Source: an uncultured Actinomycetes bacterium
GTDB taxonomy: Bacteria; Actinomycetota; Actinomycetes; S36-B12
Reading direction: 5' to 3'
Length of the DNA stretch: 17,669 bases
Assembly: GCA_903848435.1 (NCBI GenBank)
Contig: CAINGG010000124.1
Location: 1 to 17,669, forward strand
In this document: positions 6,081-11,841 of the stretch, one piece after another
Layout: every line of letters begins with the position of its first letter
How positions within the stretch are numbered: the first letter of the stretch is position 1
Notes under the pieces: model-generated
Told to the model about the DNA's origin: nothing
The model's input: only the letters and a program-made list of their open reading frames with translations
Databases searched by the model: none
Translations under genes and position numbers: made by a program

Positions 6081-7748
6081 ATGACCGACGATCCTTCGTC
6101 ACGACCGGCTGCTCACGGGGGCACGCAGGCCATCGAGGCTGCTATGCACCACGGCGTCACGACCCTGTTCACACTGTCGGGCGCCCACATCTTCCCGCTG
6201 TACGACGCGGCCGTCGGCGGGGTCTCGTCGGTTCAGGCCGGAACCGCGGGGCCGATGCGGCTCGTGGACGTGCGACACGAGCAGACCGCGGTGTTCGCGG
6301 CCGAGGCCACGGGCAAGCTCACGCGCGTGCCCGGCTTCGCCGCGGTGACCGCGGGGCCGGGCGTCACCAATGCCATCAGCGCCGTCGCCGGCGCCTGGGT
6401 CAACGGGTCGCCGCTGGTGCTCGTCGGCGGGCGGGCGCCCGACGGGCGCTGGGGTTCTGGTGCACTGCAGGAGATCGACCACCCGCCGCTGCTCGCCCCC
6501 GTCACGAAGTCGTCGTCAACGGTCCATGACGCGTCGGGCGTGGGCCCGGCGATCGATGACGCCTTCCGCGTCGCGGGCAGCGCCCATCGCGGGCCGGTCT
6601 TCGTCGATATCCCCATGGACATCCTCTTCACGCCGGCGCCCTACGCCGCGCCCGATCCGCTCGGCCCGCAGGTCACGCGACCCGACGAGGAGGACCTCGA
6701 TCGGATCGCGGGGCTGCTTCGCCGGGCCGAGCGTCCGGTGCTCGTGCTCGGCAGCGACGTGTGGGCCGACGGCGCGGAGGCAGCGGCCCGCACCTTTGTC
6801 GATGTCACGGGCGTGCCCGTCATCGCCAACGGCATGGCGCGCGGTGTCCTGCCGCCAGACCACCCCCTCCTGGTGACGCGCGCGCGTGGGGCGGCATTCG
6901 CGGGCGCGGACCTCGTCATCGTCGTGGGCACGCCCCTGGACTTCCGGCTCGGCTACGGCCGGTTCGGCGATCCGCCCGCGCCCGTCGTTCACATCGTCGA
7001 CTCACCCGGCCAACTGGCGAGCCATGTCGACCTCGCGGCCTCCGCCGCGGGGGATCTCAGCGCGACGTTCCTCGGCCTCGCGCGGCACGTGCCTGACGCA
7101 CTGCCGGTCGCCGACTGGGCCGCCGGCCTGCGCGAGCGCGCCCTGGCGGCCATCGCCGCGGACGCCGCCGACCTAGCCAGCGATGCCGACCCGATCCACC
7201 CCGCGCGCATCTACGGCGAGCTCATGCGGCGCCTGGCCGACGATGCCGTGGTCATCGGTGACGGCGGTGACTTCGTGTCCTTCGCCGGTCGCTACGTCGA
7301 GCCGCGGCAGCCGGGGCACTGGCTCGATCCGGGCCCGTACGGCTGCCTGGGCACCGGACCCGGCTACGCGATGGCCGCGCGCCTGGCACATCCCTCATCG
7401 CAGGTCGTGCTGCTCCTGGGCGACGGCGCTGCCGGCTTCTCTCTCATGGACGTCGACTCGCTCGTGCGCCACGACCTGCCGGTGGTCATCGTCGTCGGCA
7501 ACAACAGCGGCTGGAATCTCGAGCGCCACCCGATGCGCTTCCTCTACGGCTACGACGTGGCGGCCGACCTGCGGCCCACGGCGTACGACGACGTGGTGAA
7601 GGCTCTCGGGGGCGCCGGCGAGACCGTGACACGGCCCGGCGACATCGGGGCCGCACTGGACCGCGCCTTCGCCTCAGGCGTGCCCTACCTCGTCAACGTG
7701 ATGACCGATCCCGACGTGGCGTATCCGCGATCGACGACGGGCGTCTAG
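6081..7748 (+). CDS. Thiamine-diphosphate enzyme, acetolactate synthase-like (IlvG type)
   Basis: A 555-residue thiamine-diphosphate-dependent enzyme with the usual three domains: N-terminal PYR domain with the activating glutamate (DVRHEQTAVFAAEA, Glu67) and TAGPGVTNAISA; a central domain; and a C-terminal PP domain whose cofactor motif runs from GDG (447-449) to NN (474-475). It resembles, from memory, M. tuberculosis IlvG (Rv1820), annotated as acetolactate synthase though the reaction is unproven. Features such as RWGSGALQEIDH and GNNSGWNLERHPM also occur in oxalyl-CoA decarboxylase and 2-hydroxyacyl-CoA lyase relatives, so carboligation or acyl-CoA cleavage is possible. No regulatory subunit gene (ilvN) or ilvC lies nearby, which argues against the main branched-chain role. 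ATG 6081 lacks a clear ribosome-binding site. Confidence 0.88.
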   Translation: MTDDPSSRPAAHGGTQAIEAAMHHGVTTLFTLSGAHIFPLYDAAVGGVSSVQAGTAGPMRLVDVRHEQTAVFAAEATGKLTRVPGFAAVTAGPGVTNAISAVAGAWVNGSPLVLVGGRAPDGRWGSGALQEIDHPPLLAPVTKSSSTVHDASGVGPAIDDAFRVAGSAHRGPVFVDIPMDILFTPAPYAAPDPLGPQVTRPDEEDLDRIAGLLRRAERPVLVLGSDVWADGAEAAARTFVDVTGVPVIANGMARGVLPPDHPLLVTRARGAAFAGADLVIVVGTPLDFRLGYGRFGDPPAPVVHIVDSPGQLASHVDLAASAAGDLSATFLGLARHVPDALPVADWAAGLRERALAAIAADAADLASDADPIHPARIYGELMRRLADDAVVIGDGGDFVSFAGRYVEPRQPGHWLDPGPYGCLGTGPGYAMAARLAHPSSQVVLLLGDGAAGFSLMDVDSLVRHDLPVVIVVGNNSGWNLERHPMRFLYGYDVAADLRPTAYDDVVKALGGAGETVTRPGDIGAALDRAFASGVPYLVNVMTDPDVAYPRSTTGV

Positions 7749-7750
7749 CA

Positions 7751-8509
7751 CTACGCGCAGAGCTTGCGGATCAGCGGCTCGATATCGACGGCCGACCCTG
7801 TCCAGCCATTGGGCCGGGACTCGATGTGCAGGTGGGTCGCACCCGGGGATCCGGTGTCGCCCATGAGCCCGATCAACTGACCGGCCTTCACGGTGTCGCC
7901 CTCGGAGAAGAAGATCTTGGAGAAGTGGCCGTAGAAGATCATCGCGCCACCCTTGCCCGTGATGTCGAGGATGAGCGCGCCATTGCCCTGGTAGCCGCTG
8001 CGCGTGACCTTGCCCGCATCCACGGCGTAGATGGGCGAGCCCTCCTTGCCGAGCAGGTCGAAGCCCATGTGACCCCGCCCGGCTCCCATGCCGTCGCCCC
8101 AGGTGAAGTCGACCGCAGGGCAGTAACGGCCATCGACCGCCTTGTCGCCGAAGGACTCGTCGCTGTCAGCCGCCGCGCGCGCAACCTCGGCGCCGAGGGC
8201 CATCCACGTGTCGACCCCGACGATGCCCGTGGCCTCGATCCCGTTGGCCTCCTGGAAGCGCACGACGGCGATGTGGGTGACCGGACCGAAGTAGCCGGAG
8301 ACGCGGACCTCGAGTGCACGCTGGAGCACGCGCACCGGCTCGCCCTTGTCGCCCTTCTTGAGCTCGGGTGCCTGGGCAGCGGCGCGGGCGGCAGCGGGAT
8401 CGGACTTTGGTGCCGCCTGCGAGGCGGTCGGCAGCGCGATGAGCGCGCCAACGGCGACGGTGGCAGCCGCGAGGGCTGCCAGGCTGCGGAACGTCGGGCG
8501 ACGGTCCAT
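7751..8509 (-). CDS. Secreted M23 peptidase with peptidoglycan-binding domain
   Basis: A 252-residue exported cell-wall hydrolase. The signal peptide has a basic start (MDRRPTFR), a hydrophobic core and a likely cleavage after TASQA (Ala32). A PG_binding_1 domain follows (about 50-108: LKKGDKGEPVRVLQRAL, GYFGPVT, GVDTW), then an M23/LytM-type domain with zinc and catalytic residues: HMGFD (His147, Asp151), YGHF (His195) and HLH (His226, His228). It is expected to cut peptide crosslinks in peptidoglycan. ATG 8509 is chosen because GGAGG lies five or six bases upstream and the signal peptide starts there; 25 further in-frame codons upstream are riboswitch RNA. Expression is probably controlled by the c-di-AMP riboswitch in the leader. 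It converges with the thiamine-diphosphate enzyme, two bases between stops. Confidence 0.93.
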   Translation of the reverse strand: MDRRPTFRSLAALAAATVAVGALIALPTASQAAPKSDPAAARAAAQAPELKKGDKGEPVRVLQRALEVRVSGYFGPVTHIAVVRFQEANGIEATGIVGVDTWMALGAEVARAAADSDESFGDKAVDGRYCPAVDFTWGDGMGAGRGHMGFDLLGKEGSPIYAVDAGKVTRSGYQGNGALILDITGKGGAMIFYGHFSKIFFSEGDTVKAGQLIGLMGDTGSPGATHLHIESRPNGWTGSAVDIEPLIRKLCA

Positions 8510-8520
8510 GCGTCCTCCGA

Positions 8521-8700
8521 CGCCTGCGGGGTCAGCTGTCGGGTTCGGCCTGAGGTTCGGCCGGCCACGCGTGCGTGGCTTCACCCCAAGACCGGCGGTG
8601 GTGCGGTGCCGGTCGTGGGTCCGGGTGGCGACCCGGACCCGGTGGGTCCCCCGCTCCTGCCCGCGGATGGTGCGCCCGGCACGGGCAGGACTTGGCGTGT
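8521..8700 (-). ncRNA. ydaO/yuaA-type c-di-AMP riboswitch
   Basis: The minus-strand leader of the M23 peptidase gene carries the hallmark pieces in order. ACGCCAAGTCCTGCC opens the element; CCTGCC pairs with a later GGCAGG; AGCGGGGGACCCA follows. A perfect ten-base stem, GGGTCCGGGT (8617-8626) with ACCCGGACCC (8631-8640), comes next, then TTGGGGTGAAGCC, then CCGAACCCGACAGCTGACC and GCAGGCGT, whose GGCGT closes P1 with the opening ACGCC. These match the c-di-AMP riboswitch found before resuscitation-promoting factor and cell-wall hydrolase genes in actinobacteria. In the known cases c-di-AMP binding lowers expression. The distance from P1 to the ribosome-binding site is about ten bases, so control may act on translation or termination near the start. 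Confidence 0.92.
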
Positions 8701-8734
8701 GCCAGGCGGCCGGCCCGGGGGGACCGACTGGTCG

Positions 8735-8741
8735 AAGGTAA
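8735..8741 (-). promoter_or_regulatory. Candidate promoter of the riboswitch-M23 transcript
   Basis: TTACCTT on the minus strand contains TACCTT (8740-8735), placed about 35 bases upstream of the riboswitch's first helix. It would give a leader of roughly 220 bases. No convincing -35 is seen; upstream is CGTGACCTTTCTG, directly after an inverted repeat. Confidence 0.45.
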
Positions 8742-8769
8742 CAGAAAGGTCACGGCGCGGCTAGCCGTG
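8742..8769 (-). terminator. Possible terminator of the sigR operon
   Basis: On the minus strand CACGGC (8769-8764) and GCCGTG (8756-8751) form a six-base GC stem with a seven-base loop, followed by the pyrimidine-rich ACCTTTCTGTT. It lies 20 bases after the stop of the last operon gene and directly before the M23 promoter. The T run is poor, so it may instead be an operator. Confidence 0.4.
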
Positions 8770-8789
8770 AAGGCCCCGCGAGTTGGCCC

Positions 8790-9635
8790 CTAGGGGGCGA
8801 AGCGACGCATGGCCCGCAGGGACACCCCGGGGGCGGGCTCCCAGTCGCGCTCGGGCAGGGGCTCGAAGCCACAGGCCCGGTAGAGGGCCAGGGCCGGCTC
8901 GTTGCCGTCGATGACGCAGCAGACCAGCGGCGCGGACCCGGCACGGGAGATGACTGCCTGGACCAGCGACCGGGCGATGCCCTGCCCCCACCGGTCGGGG
9001 CGCACGGCCATGAAGCGGAACTCCTTCTCTCCCGGCTGGGAGATCTCGGCCATGCGGTCCCCCGGGCCCAGCATCGTCACCGACCCGACGATCTCGTCTC
9101 CCGCAACGGCGACCAGCACCTCGGAGTCCGCGGCCCGACCGGCGACGTCGCGCAGGACCGCGGCATAGCCGTCCTCGGTGCCGGACATTCCGTAGCCGGT
9201 GACGTAGGCATCGACGACGAGCTCGCCGATCGCCTGCCACTCAGCCGGCACCGCAGTGCGAATGACGAGTGGGCGTGCCGAGCGCGCGAGGAACCTCTCG
9301 CGGTCGACGACCACGCGCGTCACGTGACCGTGCGCCACCACGACCGGACCGTCGCCGATGTCGTGGAACGCCGTGACCTCGAAGCGCAGCAGCCGATCGT
9401 CGCGATGCACGATCTGTGCCTGCGTGGTGACGACAGCGCCGAGGGGTGTTGCCAGCAGATGCTCCACCTCGACGCGAGTGCCGACCGTCGTGGAGCCTGC
9501 GGGAAGGTCGGTGCACGCATCGACGGTCGCGGCCTCGAGCCAGGCGATGACGCGAGGGGTCGCGAGCACGGGCACGTCACCGCTGCCCAGGGCGGCGGCG
9601 GTGTCAGCGCTGGTGACGACGTAGGGGCCGGCCAT
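8790..9635 (-). CDS. FlK-like hotdog thioesterase fused to GNAT acetyltransferase
   Basis: A 281-residue two-domain protein. Residues 1-125 look like an FlK-type hotdog thioesterase: GSGDVPVLATPRVIAWLEAA and TTVGTRVEVEHLLATPLGA place Thr26, Glu34 and His59 at spacings (8 and 25) close to the Thr42-Glu50-His76 triad of fluoroacetyl-CoA thioesterase (8 and 26). Residues about 130-281 are a GNAT domain with motif A in FMAVRPDRWGQGIARSLVQ and a C-terminal GNEPALALYRACGFEP. FlK-like proteins hydrolyse short acyl-CoA; the true substrates of both halves are unknown. ATG 9635 is chosen because the hotdog domain begins there; a longer frame runs back into the biotin carrier gene. It lies four bases after that gene's stop, as the last gene of the sigR operon. 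Confidence 0.82.
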   Translation of the reverse strand: MAGPYVVTSADTAAALGSGDVPVLATPRVIAWLEAATVDACTDLPAGSTTVGTRVEVEHLLATPLGAVVTTQAQIVHRDDRLLRFEVTAFHDIGDGPVVVAHGHVTRVVVDRERFLARSARPLVIRTAVPAEWQAIGELVVDAYVTGYGMSGTEDGYAAVLRDVAGRAADSEVLVAVAGDEIVGSVTMLGPGDRMAEISQPGEKEFRFMAVRPDRWGQGIARSLVQAVISRAGSAPLVCCVIDGNEPALALYRACGFEPLPERDWEPAPGVSLRAMRRFAP

Positions 9636-9639
9636 CGGG

Positions 9640-9861
9640 TCAGGATGGGGCGAGGGTGACGAGCAGGTCGCCTTCGTACACGACGTCGCCCGGCACGACC
9701 GCGATCTCCTGCACGACCCCGGCAACCTCGACGATCACCGGGATCTCCATCTTCATGGACTCCAGCAGGATGAGGATGTCGCCGACCGTGACGGCTGAGC
9801 CAGGCTCAACGAGCACGGAGTGCACCTGGGCCACCATCTCAGCCCGGATCTCCGTGGCCAT
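9640..9861 (-). CDS. Mini biotin carrier protein, TB7.3-like
   Basis: A 73-residue biotinyl/lipoyl domain standing alone. The biotin attachment motif is ESMKM (Glu34-Met38, biotin on Lys37), within the usual hammerhead fold: LVEPGSAVTVGDILILLESMKMEIPV and a C-terminal PGDVVYEGDLLVTL. M. tuberculosis TB7.3 (Rv3221c) is the same size and also lies beside the sigH/rshA genes. It presumably carries carboxyl groups for an acyl-CoA carboxylase encoded elsewhere, though the partner of TB7.3-type carriers is not well established. The start is ATG 9861, four bases after the bL37 stop, implying reinitiation in one operon. Confidence 0.92.
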   Translation of the reverse strand: MATEIRAEMVAQVHSVLVEPGSAVTVGDILILLESMKMEIPVIVEVAGVVQEIAVVPGDVVYEGDLLVTLAPS

Positions 9862-9865
9862 GCGA

Positions 9866-9940
9866 CTAGGAGTTGGGGCGCTTGCCGTGGTTGGCGCCGC
9901 TCTTCTTACGATCGCGCTTCTTGCGGGCCCGCTTGCTCAT
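9866..9940 (-). CDS. Ribosomal protein bL37 (24 residues)
   Basis: A 24-residue, strongly basic peptide (starts MSKRARKKRD, ends ANHGKRPNS). It matches my recollection of bL37, the small large-subunit protein first seen in mycobacterial ribosome structures, which also begins with a KR-rich stretch and ends in HGKRPNA or similar. The ATG at 9940 has a good ribosome-binding site (AGGAG at 9946-9950, five bases away), and the TAG at 9866-9868 is four bases before the biotin carrier ATG. It lies inside the sigR-rsrA-biotin carrier operon. The alternative, another small basic ribosomal protein such as bS22, fits less well because bS22 is longer and has a different KKHRK motif. Confidence 0.88.
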   Translation of the reverse strand: MSKRARKKRDRKKSGANHGKRPNS

Positions 9941-9988
9941 GCTCACTCCTGGGTCGGTTCCGGCGGCCCATCGTGGCATATGGCCGGC

Positions 9989-10294
9989 TCAGCCCCGACG
10001 GTAGGTGATGCGGATCTCCTGGATCCGGGCGATCACGCGCACGCGGAGCTCGGCGGGTGCGGAGTCCTGGCAGCAGGACCGGTGGACGAGGGCCTTGACC
10101 GTCTTCTCCAGGGCGTACTGGTCACCGCACGGAGGGCACTCCTGGAGGTGGGCCATGACCTCGGTACGGCGTACGTCGTCGATCTCGCCGTCGAGGAAGT
10201 CGTAGACCCAGGAGAGGACTTCGGGGCAGCCCGACAGGGGCGGCTTGGCCGCCCCGCCGGGCTCAGGCGTCGCGTGGGGATGGCCGCAGCTCAT
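9989..10294 (-). CDS. rsrA: Zinc-binding anti-sigma factor, RsrA/RshA family
   Basis: A 101-residue cytosolic redox-sensing anti-sigma factor. The ZAS signature H-X3-C-X2-C is HLQECPPC (His49, Cys53, Cys56), with Cys3, Cys23 and the Cys74-Cys75 pair near the C-terminal side, as in RsrA of Streptomyces, where a CC pair is also conserved. Under reducing conditions the zinc form binds and silences SigR/SigH; thiol oxidation forms a disulfide, ejects zinc and releases the sigma factor. The first codon overlaps the sigR stop by four bases (ATGA, 10291-10294), the usual arrangement for keeping the pair in balance. Confidence 0.93.
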   Translation of the reverse strand: MSCGHPHATPEPGGAAKPPLSGCPEVLSWVYDFLDGEIDDVRRTEVMAHLQECPPCGDQYALEKTVKALVHRSCCQDSAPAELRVRVIARIQEIRITYRRG

Positions 10295-11013
10295 GACACG
10301 TCACCCCCCGCAACGGGCTCGGGTGCGGCGAGGAATCCCTCGGCGATGGCGTAATCCTCGAGCAGGGTGCGCAGCATCTTGCGGCCGCGATGCAGGCGCG
10401 ACATCACGGTGCCGACCGGCGTACCCATGATCTCGGCGATCTCCTTGTAGGAGAAGCCCTCGACATCGGCGAGGTAGACAGCGACGCGGAAGTCCTCGGG
10501 CACCTCGGCCAGCGCGTCATTGATCACGGTGTTGGGCAGGCGATCGAGCGCCTCGGCCTCGGCCGAGCGCAACTGCCCGGTGGTGTAGGCCTGCGTGTGC
10601 TGCATCTGCCAGTCATCGAGCTCGTCGGTGCCGGTCTGTCGCGGCTGGCGCTGCTTCTTGCGATAGGTATTGATGAAGGCGTTGGTCAGGATGCGAAAGA
10701 GCCACGCCTTGAGATTGGTGCCCTCGGTGAACGACTCGAAGGCGGCGAAGGCCTTGACGAAAGTGTCCTGGACGAGGTCTTCGGCATCGGCCGGATTGCG
10801 GGTCATGCGCAGGGCGGCGCCGTAGAGCTGATCGAGATACGGAAGGGCATCGCGCTCGAAGCGAGCGGCGCGCTCCTCATCGGTCTCGAGAGTGGCTACC
10901 GGGTCATCGGCCATCGCTGCCGAGGGTATCGGCACCGAGGGGGAGGCCAGGTCGCCCGGCACCGCGGGCAGGCCCTCCAGGCCCGGGATCGACGACGCTT
11001 GACCGGTCAGCAC
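10291..11013 (-). CDS. sigR: Thiol-stress ECF sigma factor SigR/SigH, with two start codons
   Basis: An ECF sigma factor of the SigR (Streptomyces) / SigH (Mycobacterium) type. Sigma-2 spans about 55-125 (DALPYLDQLYGAALRMTRNPADAEDLVQ region, NLKAWLFRILTNAFINTYRK) and sigma-4 about 165-220 (FSYKEIAEIMGTPVGTVMSRLHRGR). Two starts are supported. GTG 11013 gives 240 residues and lies eight bases after a GGAAT-N18-GTT promoter. ATG 10914 gives 207 residues and lies eight bases after TACCCT. The 33-residue extension is rich in Pro, Gly, Ala and Ser with no domain. In S. coelicolor the longer SigR' is made from a SigR-dependent promoter and is rapidly degraded, giving transient feedback. The sigma factor is held by RsrA, encoded next. 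Confidence 0.94.
   Translation of the reverse strand: MLTGQASSIPGLEGLPAVPGDLASPSVPIPSAAMADDPVATLETDEERAARFERDALPYLDQLYGAALRMTRNPADAEDLVQDTFVKAFAAFESFTEGTNLKAWLFRILTNAFINTYRKKQRQPRQTGTDELDDWQMQHTQAYTTGQLRSAEAEALDRLPNTVINDALAEVPEDFRVAVYLADVEGFSYKEIAEIMGTPVGTVMSRLHRGRKMLRTLLEDYAIAEGFLAAPEPVAGGDVS
10923..10928 (-). promoter_or_regulatory. Candidate constitutive promoter for the short SigR isoform
   Basis: TACCCT on the minus strand, eight bases before ATG 10914, inside the longer reading frame. It sits in a 13-base sequence (GCCGATACCCTCG, 10933-10921) repeated exactly at the aroA start with the same distance to the ATG. A weakly shared CCTGGC is 17 bases upstream. The transcript would be nearly leaderless. 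Confidence 0.5.
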
Positions 11014-11021
11014 GAGAGGGG

Positions 11022-11048
11022 AACACCCTCTATGGCGCTTCCATTCCC
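11022..11048 (-). promoter_or_regulatory. SigR-type autoregulatory promoter, GGGAAT-N18-GTT
   Basis: On the minus strand, GGGAAT (11048-11043) and GTT (11024-11022) are separated by exactly 18 bases, the known consensus for SigR (GGAAT-N18-GTT) and for mycobacterial SigH. It fills the 36-base gap between the SRAP gene stop and sigR. Its expected start site coincides with the GTG at 11013, so the transcript would be leaderless. Confidence 0.85.
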
Positions 11049-11049
11049 A

Positions 11050-11796
11050 CTAGCGGATCTCCCCCGTCTCGATGGGATCCATGAGCTGGGGGCCCTGGTT
11101 GCGCACGGAGTTCACCGCGGTCGAGACCGGGTAGATGTCCCAGTACCCCTTCGCCGGGGGCTTGAGCAGGTCCGGCAGCACATCAGCCCCGGGGACCTCG
11201 GGGTTGAGCCAGGCATCGCGCAGCTGCGGGGTGACGATGACCGGCATCCGATCGTGGATGCGGCCGATGTCATCGATGGCGGAGGTCGTGAGGATCGTCG
11301 CCGACAGCACCCACGCGTCGGGTGCGTCGTCCTCCTTGACCTCGGGATTGCGCCACCACTCGTAGAGCCCGGCCATGGCCAGGCTCGATCCATCGGCCGG
11401 GTGCAGGAAGTACGGCTGCTTGCGCGGCTTGGCACCCTCGGGCACGTCGATCTTCTGCCACTCGTAGAAGCCGTCTCCAGGCAGGATGCAGCGACGCGAT
11501 GCAAAGGCGCGACGGTACGACGGCTTCTCGGCGACGGTCTCGGCACGCGCGTTGATCATCTTGTTGCCGATGGCCGGATCCTTGGCCCAGCTCGGGATCA
11601 GGCCCCAGTGCGCGATGTCGAGTGCGCGCGCCGGATGGTCGTCGACCGTGCGGTCCTTCAGGTCGCGCACGATGTAGACGTCGGTGGTCGGGGCGATGTT
11701 GTAGCGGGGGGCGAGGTCCTCCTTGGGCGCCTCGTCGACCTGGAACTCGCGCATGAGGACCGCCCGGGTCCGAGATGACGCGTACCTGCCGCACAT
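11050..11796 (-). CDS. SRAP-domain DNA-protein crosslink protein (YedK/HMCES family)
   Basis: A 248-residue protein of the SOS-response-associated peptidase family. It forms a covalent thiazolidine link with abasic sites in single-stranded DNA through the N-terminal cysteine, protecting the lesion. Key residues: Cys2 (exposed after Met removal; MCGRYA), Asn33 (YNIAPT), the NARAET motif (82-87), GFYEW with Glu112, and HDRMP (His181). All known catalytic residues are present and the length is normal. M. tuberculosis Rv3226c occupies the same place between sigH and aroA. The ATG at 11796 is six bases after CAGGCT (11808-11803), a leaderless-type arrangement. It precedes sigR, but the SigR promoter separates them. 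Confidence 0.93.
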   Translation of the reverse strand: MCGRYASSRTRAVLMREFQVDEAPKEDLAPRYNIAPTTDVYIVRDLKDRTVDDHPARALDIAHWGLIPSWAKDPAIGNKMINARAETVAEKPSYRRAFASRRCILPGDGFYEWQKIDVPEGAKPRKQPYFLHPADGSSLAMAGLYEWWRNPEVKEDDAPDAWVLSATILTTSAIDDIGRIHDRMPVIVTPQLRDAWLNPEVPGADVLPDLLKPPAKGYWDIYPVSTAVNSVRNQGPQLMDPIETGEIR

Positions 11797-11802
11797 GCCT
11801 CA

Positions 11803-11833
11803 AGCCTGCCCCATGCCCATGGGCCGATACCCT
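11803..11833. promoter_or_regulatory. Divergent promoters of the SRAP gene and aroA
   Basis: Minus strand: CAGGCT (11808-11803), six bases from the SRAP ATG. Plus strand: TACCCT (11828-11833) inside GCCGATACCCTCG (11823-11835), eight bases from the aroA ATG, with CCTGCC 17 bases upstream. The 13-base block is identical to that at the internal sigR promoter. Confidence 0.5.
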
Positions 11834-11841
11834 CGCGGTCA

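Noticed and set aside
11018..11048. GGGAA-N20-TTCCC palindrome as a regulator binding site
   Set aside because: The minus-strand reading is better explained as the GGGAAT-N18-GTT SigR promoter; the second arm is just the sequence after GTT.
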